Shown: one piece after another, positions 63,151-64,000 of the stretch
How the letters are laid out: every line of letters begins with the position of its first letter
How positions within the stretch are numbered: the stretch's first letter is position 1
Source of the DNA: Ciona intestinalis
Lineage: Eukaryota; Chordata; Ascidiacea; Phlebobranchia; Cionidae
DNA: 64,000 nt
Assembly: GCF_000224145.3 (NCBI RefSeq)
Contig: NC_020177.2
Span: 4,200,965-4,264,964 of the forward strand
Direction of reading: 5' to 3'
Notes under the pieces: generated by a model
Seen by the model: the letters and a program-made list of their open reading frames with translations, nothing else
Told to the model about the DNA's origin: nothing
Databases searched by the model: none
Position numbers and translations under genes: made by a program

Positions 63151-64000
63151 CAATTGAGTAGAGGTTGCATATAGAGATTACGAACACGCATAACATCTGC
63201 ACGAAATTAATTCTCCTCCATTGGCATTTTCGCGTAAGACATATGGAAAAACGGAAAAACGAAAACAAAAACGGGTGCTCCACGATAGCGTAAAAATGAA
63301 GAGTTAGCGCCGGCGACTATAACAAAGACAAAAATTAAAAACGAAAGTAATCTCTGCGCAACGGAAAAATCATTAGCGCCAGCGAGTAAAAAAATAAATT
63401 CCCGTGAAAATCGGTACCGAACGCAAAAAAAAACAAGCAAAAATGCCAATGATTGAGAATTAAAACGCACATCATGTATGCAAAACGTCCGTCACCCCAT
63501 GCACGCCTCTTATCCGCCGCAATGGCAACCCCATTTAAATGACCCAACATTGCAAGTTAGACAATAGTAGACGATACATAGATATTCGATAGATTAGCAT
63601 TAAGATTAGCAATATATTGCCCTTTGTACCCACAGGCTACAGCAATGCTAAAATAAACAATCTGTATTGAAATTCATTCATTTTTTTGTCAAGTAATAAC
63701 CCCGAAAGAAGCAACAAACCTATGCCCACACCATGGATTTATCAGAATATTACAGTTCGTTTCGTATATAGTGTAAGTGTGTATCAATACATACAATAAA
63801 CACCACAATCCCCCAACACCACCATACCCCACCCCATACAATAAGCAAGCAACACAGCATTCTCTATGGGCCAATACAATAATAATCAATATTCAGAACC
63901 GCGTTTATTTCGCCGCTGCGATCCGTCGCGTCGCAATAACTAATTTGTTTACGAAGTGGGGAAACTGCATAAGAACGGATTTTGGGAGCTAACTATATCT
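63151..64000. other. Right edge, unassigned
   Basis: A-rich and Ca-rich sequence with no recognisable exon, MITE or RNA gene. Open frames on the minus strand are composition-driven. Confidence 0.35.

Noticed and set aside
63207-63550. Hydrophobic minus-strand open frames at the right edge
   Set aside because: Driven by A-rich plus-strand composition, with no start context or partner exons.

Overview
The window looks like nuclear DNA of a tunicate of the genus Ciona (probably C. intestinalis/robusta; the species is inferred). The evidence is compact AT-rich DNA, intron-rich chordate genes with phase-consistent GT-AG splicing, single-copy developmental regulators (RBPJ/Su(H), Runx, Prdm13), and a dense ~190-200 bp MITE family whose ends read TAGTAGGGTGGGG..GATGGGACA. 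All gene models below were spliced by eye from the sequence. I checked that the phase agrees across every junction, except where stated.

Layout. 249-4330 (+): a secreted Cys-rich protein ending in a catalytically degenerate C13/legumain-like domain. 4999-10984 (-): RBPJ/Su(H), the Notch-pathway DNA-binding protein, in 13 coding exons with an unusual ~400-residue N-terminal extension. 12840-15603 (+): an SLC7 light-chain amino-acid transporter, head-to-head with RBPJ. 16444-17486 (-): an unidentified three-exon gene. 19339-34045 (+): a 33-exon gene for a ~1759-residue adhesion GPCR with an ectodomain of Reeler, Kringle, NIDO, EGF repeats and HormR, followed by GAIN/GPS and 7TM. I know of no described receptor with this combination, and it is the main discovery candidate. 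34046-44553: a ~10 kb gene-poor stretch, probably regulatory DNA for the next gene. 44554-52322 (+): the Runx gene, 8 coding exons, Runt domain, with the Groucho motif VWRPY seven residues short of the C-terminus. 55956-57462 (+): a Prdm13-type zinc-finger gene with no PR domain in its visible exons. 58803-59040 (+): the first two coding exons of a CHMP1 ESCRT-III gene, which runs into a 500-base assembly gap (59258-59757). The right end holds tandem arrays and unassigned sequence.

Repeats. About twenty MITE copies lie in introns and between genes. A second, SINE-like family is found repeatedly just upstream of 3' splice sites in the adhesion-GPCR gene. A ~32 bp satellite fills 62455-63150. 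The palindrome TGACGTCA occurs 11 times, far more than composition predicts.

Functionally these are independent host genes: Notch-pathway transcription (RBPJ), two developmental transcription factors (Runx, Prdm13), a transporter, an ESCRT subunit, and two extracellular or surface proteins. No virus-like element, CRISPR array, rRNA or functional tRNA gene was recognised.
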